Of a stretch of 5,803 bases of DNA, positions 1 through 5,463 are shown piece by piece. The DNA lies in contig CAMPCR010000050.1 in the NCBI GenBank assembly GCA_946646575.1, positions 1 through 5,803 on the forward strand, written 5' to 3'. The notes under the pieces are model-generated. The model worked only from the letters and a program-made list of their open reading frames with translations, made no database searches and was not told the origin of the DNA. Both the position numbers and the translations under genes were made by a program. Numbering within the stretch: position 1 is the first letter of the stretch; every line of letters starts with the position of its first letter. The stretch is from UBA3222 sp002363035 (GTDB lineage: Bacteria > Verrucomicrobiota > Verrucomicrobiia > Opitutales > UBA9783).

Positions 1-243
1 CCGGATATTTTGTCCTACATGCAACAATGTCCCGTGATGCTGTGGGTGTTGGAAGGCGAAAATGCGATCGCAAAAGTACGCGAGTTGCTCGGACCGACGG
101 ATTCCAAGCTGGCGCCCAAGGGTACCATTCGCGGTGATTTCGGAGTGGATAAATCCACGAACGTGGTTCATGCATCCGACAGTCCTGATTCGGCGAAAAA
201 GGAAATTGCGCGGTTCTTCAAAAAAGAAGAGGTTTTCGGGTAG
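1..243 (+). CDS. ndk: Nucleoside diphosphate kinase, C-terminal part (5' end outside window)
   Basis: This enzyme moves the terminal phosphate from ATP to other (d)NDPs through a phospho-histidine intermediate in the cytoplasm. The frame is open from base 1, beginning PDILSYMQQ, and ends at TAG 241-243, so about 80 C-terminal residues of a protein that is usually 135-150 aa are visible. Family landmarks seen in order are VLEGENAI, the RELLGPTD segment, GTIRGDFG, and the active-site block NVVHASDSP. The catalytic His codon is CAT at 169-171. The family usually has HGSDS; here Gly is Ala, a conservative change. The protein ends shortly after the typical 'EIARFF' helix. The gene converges on ruvB across a 307-bp gap. 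The true start lies upstream of the window. Identification is firm from the active-site block and GTIRGDFG. Confidence 0.95.
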   Translation, partial: PDILSYMQQCPVMLWVLEGENAIAKVRELLGPTDSKLAPKGTIRGDFGVDKSTNVVHASDSPDSAKKEIARFFKKEEVFG

Positions 244-550
244 CGTATTCCATGTGAGCCGCCGAGCTCGAAGGAGAATGGTTGTTGGCTTATAGGAGTT
301 GGAGTTTGTGTTTGAAGCAGTGATTTCAAAGGAGGAGCTTGTCGTTTTTAATGCGAGAACGGTGCTGACCGCTTCAGGCGTGTTCTCGGTGAAAAGCACT
401 TTGTTTTTTAAAACACTTTAAAGTTATAAAGGATGGTTTGTTTCCTTTCATAATTCATTGCTGTAATTTTTTTCAGGGTACATTGAGCAAATAAATCTGA
501 AATTGCGTACGAAATTTTCGTTATAGGACAAATTTTTCACTCGCCATACT
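244..550. other. Gene-poor convergent intergenic region between ndk and ruvB
   Basis: This 307-bp stretch lies between two convergent genes. I see no recognisable protein or RNA gene. It becomes AT-rich from about 400 onward. It contains a purine-rich AAAGGAGG at 328-335 that would match a full Shine-Dalgarno sequence, another AGGAG at 294-298, an interrupted inverted repeat CGAGAAC/GTTCTCG (354-360 / 382-388), and an imperfect direct repeat AAA(G/A)CACTTT near 393-402 and 411-419. A weak AAAGGA/TCCTTT stem (428-433 / 443-448) is possible. None of the hairpins is followed by a run of T on either strand, so no intrinsic terminator for ndk or ruvB can be claimed. Confidence 0.5.
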
Positions 551-1561
551 TTACAACGCAAACCAACTTTGTACATCAGGGTGTAATTTAAGCACTTGCC
601 AGCCGCGCGGCGCCAATTGGCGTCCTTGCGGGGTTCGTTGTAAATAACCTTCCTGGATGAGAAACGGTTCGTGTACTTCGGATAAAGTATCGGCTTCTTC
701 GCCTACCGCAATCGACAATGTATGCAGCCCCGTCGGCTTCCCTTGAAATTGATGCGCCAAAACGAACAAAATGCGTTTATCCAATTCGTCCAAACCGTTT
801 TCGTCGATATCCAAAACTGCCAATGCCTGACGCGCTACATCACGAGAGATAATTTTTTCGCCTTTCTGTTGCGCAAAATCACGGGTGAAAGCGATTAAAT
901 TGTTCGCAATGCGCGGTGTTCCGCGAGAACGTGAGGCAATTTCCAATGCGCCTCCTTCGTCCATTGCTATATCCAGCAGTGTCGCCGAACGAAGCACAAT
1001 CGAACGCAAATCCTCTTTTGTATAGTAATGGAGCCGAGTTTGAAGCGTAAAACGCGACCGTAGCGGCGCCGAAAGCAGTCCGCTGCGTGTGGTGGCACCG
1101 AGCAATGTAAATTTCGGTAAGGTTAAACGTACACTGCGGGCATTCGGTCCCTGATCGATCATGACATCGATGCAAAAATCTTCCATCGCCGAGAATAAAT
1201 ACTCTTCAACGGTTTTTGGTAACCGATGCATTTCATCGATGAACAGAATGTCATTTTCAGATAAATTCGTCAGTAAACCCGCCAAATCCGCGGCTTTTTC
1301 AATGACGGGTCCGGATGTTACATGCACCTGCACACCCATTTCGTGCCCCAAAATGTGTGCCAGCGTGGTTTTCCCGAGCCCCGGAGGTCCGCTCAGCAGA
1401 ATATGATTGAGCGCATCGCCGCGCTTGCGTGCCGCTCCGACCATGATTTGGAGACGTTCGACGGTTTTCGGCTGACCGGTAAAATCGGAAAACCGCGGTG
1501 GTCGAAGCCTATTTTCATCCGTTCCGTTATGTTGGTTCAGCACGACATGCGGTGCACTCAT
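551..1561 (-). CDS. ruvB: Holliday junction branch-migration helicase subunit RuvB
   Basis: RuvB is the hexameric AAA+ motor that, with RuvA, drives branch migration of Holliday junctions during recombinational repair. The 336-aa length is typical of the family (about 330-350). Visible parts in order: the N-terminal LRPPRFSDFTGQ block (19-30), Walker A GPPGLGKT (58-65), the VTSGPVIEKAADLAGLLTNL segment (81-100), Walker B LFIDEMHRL (106-114; usually IHRL), sensor 1 GATTRSG (155-161), arginine finger in PLRSRF (R170), sensor 2 RGTPRIAN (213-220), and a winged-helix DNA-binding domain from about 258 (GLDELD) to the end with the conserved EPFLIQEGYLQRTPQGR. ATG at 1561-1559 fits the family's short N-terminal tail, although no clear Shine-Dalgarno precedes it. 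ruvA and ruvC are not adjacent. It lies 140 bp downstream of pntB on the same strand, probably with its own promoter. Confidence 0.97.
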   Translation of the reverse strand: MSAPHVVLNQHNGTDENRLRPPRFSDFTGQPKTVERLQIMVGAARKRGDALNHILLSGPPGLGKTTLAHILGHEMGVQVHVTSGPVIEKAADLAGLLTNLSENDILFIDEMHRLPKTVEEYLFSAMEDFCIDVMIDQGPNARSVRLTLPKFTLLGATTRSGLLSAPLRSRFTLQTRLHYYTKEDLRSIVLRSATLLDIAMDEGGALEIASRSRGTPRIANNLIAFTRDFAQQKGEKIISRDVARQALAVLDIDENGLDELDKRILFVLAHQFQGKPTGLHTLSIAVGEEADTLSEVHEPFLIQEGYLQRTPQGRQLAPRGWQVLKLHPDVQSWFAL

Positions 1562-1576
1562 AAGTTTTCGAAAGAA

Positions 1577-1606
1577 ATCATATCACAAAATTACAAAATT
1601 TGAAAA
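1577..1606 (-). promoter_or_regulatory. Possible promoter for ruvB
   Basis: Reading leftward, TATGAT (1582-1577) is a good -10 hexamer lying 15 bp before the ruvB ATG. An 18-bp spacer separates it from TTTTCA (1606-1601), a poor -35 that matches the consensus at only four positions. The flanks are strongly AT-rich. A start point near 1570 would leave a leader of about 10 nt, consistent with the lack of a Shine-Dalgarno sequence before this ATG. This is a pattern-based call only. Confidence 0.3.
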
Positions 1607-1630
1607 AAACCACTTACATAACCGTACTTC

Positions 1631-1664
1631 GGAACCTGTCGCACAGACAGGAATGCAACGTTCC
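1631..1664 (-). other. Hairpin between pntB and ruvB
   Basis: A perfect 6-bp stem, CCTGTC (1635-1640) and GACAGG (1646-1651), encloses the 5-nt loop GCACA. Outer arms GGAA (1631-1634) and TTCC (1661-1664) could add a second stem, leaving a 9-nt one-sided bulge. It lies in the untranslated gap downstream of pntB. No T-run follows on either strand, so it does not look like a standard intrinsic terminator. It may protect the pnt mRNA 3' end, or act as a processing or weak pause site between pntB and ruvB. Confidence 0.35.
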
Positions 1665-1701
1665 CCTCTACACGCAACCATTCGCAAACCGCAACCTTTA
1701 T

Positions 1702-3087
1702 CTATTCGCCCTTAAACTGCGCCGCCAACTGCGTCAGTGTCTTTTTGGCATCGCCGTAAATCATGCGGACATTGTCTTTTAAAAACAATTCATTCTCCAG
1801 CCCCGAAAAACCTTTCCCCTGTCCGCGTTTGAGCACCAGTACGGTTTTCGCTTTAAAAACTTCCAATATCGGCATGCCGTACAACGGCGAATTTTTGTTT
1901 TCGACCGCCGCAGGATTGACGACATCGTTGGCACCGACTACCAACGCAACATCGGTTTCCGGAAAACGCGCATTGGCGGCTTCCAATTCCGTCAGTTGAT
2001 CATAGTCGACGTCGGCTTCCGCGAGAAGGACATTCATGTGTCCCGGCATGCGCCCTGCGACCGGGTGAACGGCATAAAATACATCCGCACCATTCTCCGT
2101 CAACTTCTGTGCAAGCTCTTTTACCGCATGCTGTGCCTGAGCCACCGCCAATCCGTACCCGGGAACAATCGCCACCGTCCGTGCCGCTTCCAACGGAAAA
2201 TAAGCATCTTCCACCGTCATTGTCTTTGGATCGCCGGAAGACTTCGATTGTGCTTTTATTTCCGACGCCTTAAAACCGCCCAATAATACTTTTCCGATCG
2301 ATCGATTCATGGCTTTGCACATGATGAGTGTTAAAATGAGACCGCTCGTTCCGACCAAACATCCTGCAACGATAAGAACTTTGTTGATCGAAATCAGCCC
2401 CGCCGCACATGCCGCAACGCCCGACAAACTGTTCAACAGCGCAATTACCACGGGCATGTCGCCGCCACCGATGTGAAGCGTGAACAGAATTCCTGCGATG
2501 AGGCTGAATGCAATCATTGCGTAAAACGGATCAAAACCGAAGATACTTTGAGATACAATCCAACCGCACGATGACCAGTATAAAAAACACAAGAGGACAA
2601 AACAAACGTACACCTGAAATGGAAATACAATCGAACCGCTCGGCAATTTTCGACTTAATTTTCCGTACGCAACCAAACTTCCCGTGAAGGTAATTCCGCC
2701 GATGATAACAGCCGAGACGATGGCAACCTGTGTAGAAACAACCCCTGTCCCAACCGAATCGTCCGAAGTACGCATTAATTTAAGCCCTTCGACAACACCA
2801 ACCAACAAACTCGCCAATCCGCCGAAGCCGTTAAACAATGCCACCAATTCCGGCATCGCCGTCATTTTGACGTAAGACGCCGTCCAAATACCGATCAACG
2901 CTCCAAATATAACCACACTGACCAATACCCATATGTTTTTCGGCGGAAATATCCATAAAGTCATTGCCACCGCCAGAAGCATTCCGGCACCCGACAGAAC
3001 ATTGCCTTTTCTTGCAGTCGCCGCCCTTCCCATCAATTTGAGACCGACTATCAGTAAAATCGCCGCTAAAACGAAGGTAATATCCAT
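1702..3087 (-). CDS. pntB: NAD(P) transhydrogenase subunit beta (PntB)
   Basis: PntB forms part of the membrane proton channel and all of the NADP(H)-binding domain of proton-translocating transhydrogenase, which couples hydride transfer between NADH and NADP+ to the proton gradient. The 461-aa length is normal. Residues 1-260 contain about nine hydrophobic helices, including MPELVALFNG (78-87) and GGGDMPVVIALLNS (207-220). After a linker (about 262-300), the NADP-binding domain shows PGYGLAVAQAQ (309-319), HPVAGRMPGHMNVLLAEA (341-358), GANDVVNPAA (385-394), KRGQGKGFSG (420-429) and GDAK (445-448). All the NADP-site motifs look intact. The position corresponding, as I recall, to the proton-channel His91 of E. 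coli PntB appears to be Asn86, a variant I believe occurs in other bacterial PntB proteins. The start lies 2 bp after the pntA2 stop and lacks a clear Shine-Dalgarno, suggesting translational coupling. Confidence 0.97.
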   Translation of the reverse strand: MDITFVLAAILLIVGLKLMGRAATARKGNVLSGAGMLLAVAMTLWIFPPKNIWVLVSVVIFGALIGIWTASYVKMTAMPELVALFNGFGGLASLLVGVVEGLKLMRTSDDSVGTGVVSTQVAIVSAVIIGGITFTGSLVAYGKLSRKLPSGSIVFPFQVYVCFVLLCFLYWSSCGWIVSQSIFGFDPFYAMIAFSLIAGILFTLHIGGGDMPVVIALLNSLSGVAACAAGLISINKVLIVAGCLVGTSGLILTLIMCKAMNRSIGKVLLGGFKASEIKAQSKSSGDPKTMTVEDAYFPLEAARTVAIVPGYGLAVAQAQHAVKELAQKLTENGADVFYAVHPVAGRMPGHMNVLLAEADVDYDQLTELEAANARFPETDVALVVGANDVVNPAAVENKNSPLYGMPILEVFKAKTVLVLKRGQGKGFSGLENELFLKDNVRMIYGDAKKTLTQLAAQFKGE

Positions 3088-3089
3088 GG

Positions 3090-3377
3090 TTATTTTTTAA
3101 ACATTTTCAACATGCGGTCGGTGACGCAATACCCGCCAACTACGTTGATAACGGCAAAAAAAATTGCTACGTAACATAAAACCTCCGCTATTACATCCGT
3201 TGTATATGACAACGCCGCCAACGCCCCTACCAGCGTAATTCCCGAAATCGCATTGGTTCCCGACATCAGCGGCGTATGCAGCTGTGACGGAATTTTTCCG
3301 ATCAGTTCAAAACCCAACCAACCTGCCAACACCATGCAAAATGCCAGCCATCCGTAATCTATATTTACCGTCTCCAT
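3090..3377 (-). CDS. pntAB: NAD(P) transhydrogenase alpha-2 membrane subunit (PntA2/PntAB)
   Basis: This is the small membrane subunit of three-polypeptide transhydrogenases, equivalent to the C-terminal membrane part of the fused E. coli PntA. It joins PntB in the proton-conducting domain. The 95-aa length fits the family. About three hydrophobic helices are visible (about 10-27, 41-58, 62-82), with the signature HTPLMSGTNAISG at 34-46 and the family ending VTDRMLKMFKK. The ATG at 3377-3375 gives a normal N-terminus; upstream there is only a weak purine stretch, with AAGGA about 16 nt away. pntB follows after 2 bp, so the pair is almost certainly co-transcribed. The NAD(H)-binding alpha-1 subunit (pntAA), usually immediately upstream, is not there: the next gene is a sugar transferase ending 69 bp away. 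Confidence 0.95.
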   Translation of the reverse strand: METVNIDYGWLAFCMVLAGWLGFELIGKIPSQLHTPLMSGTNAISGITLVGALAALSYTTDVIAEVLCYVAIFFAVINVVGGYCVTDRMLKMFKK

Positions 3378-3446
3378 ATCTTTATTCCGAAATCCTTTTC
3401 GCCAAAGATAAAGGAAATTTTTGCGTTACCGCTCCTGCAATCCCGA

Positions 3447-4151
3447 TTAACGCGGCAAATCCATTAGGTACGGTTCTTTTTCGCCGCTCAAAACTTCATA
3501 CGGCACACCGCAATCGCCCAATTTAACAATAAACTTTGCCATATGTCGCAACGTCCACCGATGACTGATAAAATTTGTCGCATTAAAAAACAACAGAACA
3601 CAATCCACCCAAACGGAACGATGCTCGACGTAAAAAAGAGCCAAACGGGATTTAATCGGACGACAAATATGCAGATAAGTATCGTAAGGATCCGGATAAC
3701 GAGACAACAGCTCCCCCTCACGTGACATAAACAGAACAGCAAAATCAGACATCCCGGGGAGAATGCTGACGATATCATTCTCTCGCGATGTAAAGTCTTG
3801 ATACTCCAAGACAGATCTCGGTCTTGGCCCGATTAGCAACATATCGCCTTTAACAACGTTTACCAGTTGAAAAAATTCATCCAACTTCAAAAATCGCATT
3901 ATCCATCCGATTTTTGTGATTCGAACATCCGAACACGATGTATAAGGGTTAACTGCATCTGAATTTACTATCATTGTTCTCAGTTTGATCATTGAGAAAA
4001 GTTTCCCATCCTTGCCTACCCTATCCGAGATATAAATCGGATTTTTTCGGTCCTCAAGAAACACGATAACGATGCAGAAAATAAGCAACGGACTTAGTAA
4101 AATCAGCAAAAACAACGCAAGAATCCGCTGTGTGAAATTCCAAAACATCAT
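3447..4151 (-). CDS. Monotopic phosphoglycosyl transferase (bacterial sugar transferase family)
   Basis: Members of this family (PglC/WcaJ-like) move a sugar-1-phosphate from a nucleotide sugar to undecaprenyl phosphate, starting O-antigen, capsule or glycan synthesis at the inner membrane face. The 234 residues show one N-terminal hydrophobic helix (about 8-32) containing the Ser20-Pro21 break typical of the re-entrant helix, then RVGKDGKLFSMIKLRTM (44-60), the catalytic Asp-Glu pair in KLDEFFQL (D91, E92), GDMLLIGPRP (102-111) and PGMSDFA (132-138). The last motif resembles the PGITDxA subgroup rather than PGITGWAQ. It is the small single-domain form, with roughly 40 extra C-terminal residues of unknown role. 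Either of two adjacent ATG codons (4151 or 4148) may be the start; an in-frame stop lies five codons upstream. It looks more AT-rich than its neighbours and no other glycan genes are visible. The sugar specificity cannot be told. Confidence 0.9.
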   Translation of the reverse strand: MMFWNFTQRILALFLLILLSPLLIFCIVIVFLEDRKNPIYISDRVGKDGKLFSMIKLRTMIVNSDAVNPYTSCSDVRITKIGWIMRFLKLDEFFQLVNVVKGDMLLIGPRPRSVLEYQDFTSRENDIVSILPGMSDFAVLFMSREGELLSRYPDPYDTYLHICRPIKSRLALFYVEHRSVWVDCVLLFFNATNFISHRWTLRHMAKFIVKLGDCGVPYEVLSGEKEPYLMDLPR

Positions 4152-4384
4152 CCTGAGTATCGCTTATAAAAACGATAAATTCAATGTTTTTGATAAAAGA
4201 TCTTTTTTGGGGCGAACAAGATAATACCAAAAGCATCAATTTTCCGCTTCCTCACATATGCTTGAAACAAGCAAACATCTAGACAAAGCTATTTTCTGCT
4301 ATCAAAGATTATTCTTTTTCAAAAAACACTACCTTTAACCATATCCCAAAACCCCATTCCCCCTCATTTTCCCTAAACACGCTA

Positions 4385-4412
4385 TTGACGTGCGTAAAAA
4401 TGGCGATTTAAT
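4385..4412 (+). promoter_or_regulatory. Predicted sigma-70-type promoter for the HU gene
   Basis: TTGACG (4385-4390) and TTTAAT (4407-4412) each match the -35 and -10 consensus at five of six positions, with a 16-bp spacer. It is the best promoter-like sequence in the window and sits just ahead of the HU gene. Transcription would begin near 4418-4420, which overlaps or removes the AAAGGA ribosome-binding motif at 4413-4418, so promoter and ribosome-binding site compete as interpretations. Confidence 0.5.
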
Positions 4413-4418
4413 AAAGGA
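4413..4418 (+). promoter_or_regulatory. Ribosome-binding motif that decides the HU start
   Basis: AAAGGA lies 7 nt before an in-frame TTG (4426) but 16 nt before the first ATG (4435). Spacing favours TTG, whereas the family N-terminus (MNKSEL) favours ATG. If the promoter just upstream is real, the motif may not be in the transcript at all. Confidence 0.4.
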
Positions 4419-4425
4419 AAGTACT

Positions 4426-4710
4426 TTGAATTTTATGAACAAGTCAGAACTCATTGAGGAAATCCAGAAACGCATGGGCGAAAAAGCCACGCGTGTGCTT
4501 GCCGAAGAGGCGTTGTCTGCCGTCTTAGAATCGGTCAAACACGGAATCGAAAAAGATCAAATGGTGCAGTTGGTCGGCTTCGGTACGTTTTCCGTTTCCG
4601 AACGTAAGGCGCGCAACGGTGTGAACCCGCAGACGGGGAAGCCCATCAAAATTGCCGCTTCCAAGAGCGTTAAGTTTAAGCCGAGTGCGCATTTGAAGGA
4701 TTTGTGCTAA
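4426..4710 (+). CDS. HU/IHF-family DNA-binding protein
   Basis: Small basic dimeric protein that bends and compacts DNA in the nucleoid. Counting from the TTG start it has 94 aa; from the ATG at 4435 it has 91 aa, the classic HU length. The N-terminal helices begin NKSELIEEIQKRMG; then come the conserved GFGTF turn, the beta-arm RKARNGVNPQTGKPIKI with the DNA-intercalating Pro (NP), and the closing SKSVKFKPS strand. These mark it as HU-like; assignment to HU rather than an IHF subunit rests on general similarity. TTG 4426 was chosen because AAAGGA lies 7 nt upstream; ATG 4435 is a serious alternative, and a GTG at 4390 is in frame but would overlap the predicted promoter. It heads a rightward series with the omega, smpB and trmL genes. 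Confidence 0.92.
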   Translation: MNFMNKSELIEEIQKRMGEKATRVLAEEALSAVLESVKHGIEKDQMVQLVGFGTFSVSERKARNGVNPQTGKPIKIAASKSVKFKPSAHLKDLC

Positions 4711-4770
4711 ACCGAAAGGTTCGAAGGCAACCGATACTTCCCCCGTTTGTTTTAGTGCTTTGGGTTTCTT

Positions 4771-4968
4771 ATGTTTATCAACACGGTTTTATTGGATAAA
4801 GCGAGTAAGGTTATTCCGAATCCGAACATTCTTGTCAATTTGGTTTCGAAACGCGTAAAGCAGTTGCAGGACGGTTCCGTTCCGTTGGTACAATCGCTTG
4901 AGAAGCTGACATTGGAAGACACGGCGTTGCGCGAAATCATCGAGGGGAAGATCACCTACAATTTGTAG
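4771..4968 (+). CDS. rpoZ: DNA-directed RNA polymerase omega subunit, short divergent form
   Basis: Omega helps fold and stabilise the beta' subunit of RNA polymerase. The 65-aa product is shorter than the roughly 90-aa E. coli protein. The recognisable core is NPNILVNLVSKRVKQLQDG (the helix that in other omegas reads ..VLIAxxRARQL..G) followed by the C-terminal LEDTALREIIEGKI, matching the usual 'ALREIaeGKI' element. The usual N-terminal 'ARITVEDCLEKV' is replaced by FINTVLLDKASKVIPNP, resembling what I recall of Verrucomicrobial omegas. ATG 4771 is the only good start after an in-frame stop near 4753; the ribosome-binding site is poor (GGG in a T-rich leader). It sits 60 bp after the HU gene and 51 bp before smpB, so co-transcription is likely. 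The call rests on a short conserved core. Confidence 0.8.
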   Translation: MFINTVLLDKASKVIPNPNILVNLVSKRVKQLQDGSVPLVQSLEKLTLEDTALREIIEGKITYNL

Positions 4969-5007
4969 GGGTTCACCTGCGGGCTTCGGATGTGTTCCGC
5001 TTCCGGC

Positions 5008-5014
5008 GAAAGGA
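5008..5014 (+). promoter_or_regulatory. Ribosome-binding site setting the smpB start
   Basis: GAAAGGA ends 5 nt before ATG 5020, a clear Shine-Dalgarno placement. The earlier in-frame ATG at 4990 has no comparable motif, so the shorter protein is preferred. Confidence 0.65.
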
Positions 5015-5019
5015 CGAAA

Positions 5020-5463
5020 ATGTTTTTGAATCGGAGGTTATCGCATGATTTTTTCATCGGGAAAACTTTTGAGGCGGGTATCGTTCTTTCGGGTACCGAG
5101 ATCAAATCGTTGCGCGGCGGGAACTGCGTCATAGAAAGGTCCTTTGTCCACTTAGATCGTTACGGTCACCTCGTGTGGCTGAACGGTTATATCGATGCGT
5201 ACAAGTTCGGGACGTCGGAAAATCACGAACCGACACGGGGGCGTTTTTTATTACTTCACAAGCGGGAAATCGGTGAACTCCGCGGTGCGTTGGAGCGCAA
5301 GGGGGAGAGTGTCTTCCCCGTAAAGCTTTATTTCAAACACGGTTTGGCGAAATTGGAAATTGCGATTTGTAAGGCAAAAAAACAATATGATAAACGTCAG
5401 GATTTGAAAAAGCGCGCAGAGCAACGGGATGCGGAGCGTTCCATCCGACAGCGTTTCAAATAG
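5020..5463 (+). CDS. smpB: SsrA-binding protein SmpB
   Basis: SmpB binds the tRNA-like end of tmRNA and brings it to stalled ribosomes for trans-translation. From ATG 5020 the protein has 147 aa, close to the usual 150-160. Conserved blocks in order: N-terminal NRRLSHDFFIGKTFEAGIVL (family N.KA.HDYFI...EAGI.L), GTEIKSLRGG, Y.FGTSENHEPTRGR, LLLHKREIGEL, VPVKLYF-like FPVKLYFKHG, and the C-terminal basic tail KKQYDKRQDLKKRAEQRDAE. That tail is disordered in free SmpB and enters the mRNA channel of the ribosome. An earlier ATG at 4990 would add ten residues without a ribosome-binding site and outside the family pattern, so it was rejected. The gene follows rpoZ by 51 bp. No tmRNA gene (ssrA), often nearby in other genomes, is visible in the 209 bp that follow. 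Confidence 0.97.
   Translation: MFLNRRLSHDFFIGKTFEAGIVLSGTEIKSLRGGNCVIERSFVHLDRYGHLVWLNGYIDAYKFGTSENHEPTRGRFLLLHKREIGELRGALERKGESVFPVKLYFKHGLAKLEIAICKAKKQYDKRQDLKKRAEQRDAERSIRQRFK

Larger units (their letters stand above)
4152..4425. other. AT-rich divergent intergenic region (sugar transferase / HU)
   Basis: This 274-bp gap must hold the promoters of both divergent blocks. It contains a 12-bp perfect palindrome AAAAGATCTTTT (4195-4206), a possible operator. A short AAAGA/TCTTT stem lies at about 4305-4318, and a pyrimidine-rich stretch runs from about 4345 to 4375. For the leftward gene a weak promoter can be drawn as TTGAAT (4184-4179), 17-bp spacer, GATACT (4161-4156), which would start the message almost at the ATG; TATAAG (4168-4163) is an alternative -10. 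A better rightward promoter is listed separately. No coding gene is recognised here on either strand. Confidence 0.45.

Noticed and set aside
62..295. Open frame on + overlapping the ndk end
   Set aside because: It is a different frame across the well-supported ndk coding sequence and its product (arginine- and lysine-rich) matches no family; a shadow frame.
509..521. ACGAA-ATT-TTCGT hairpin as a ruvB terminator
   Set aside because: The stem is only 5 bp with a 3-nt loop and no T-run follows on the minus strand, so it does not support a terminator call.
3284..3778. Open frames in other frames and on the opposite strand across pntA2 and the sugar transferase
   Set aside because: They overlap genes with clear family motifs and their products show no recognisable domain; hydrophobic stretches are by-products of the other frame.
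4710..4721. AACC-GAAA-GGTT tetraloop hairpin right after the HU stop
   Set aside because: A 4-bp stem with a GNRA loop is attractive, but it is too short to stand without covariation and no T-run follows, so it is not listed as a terminator.
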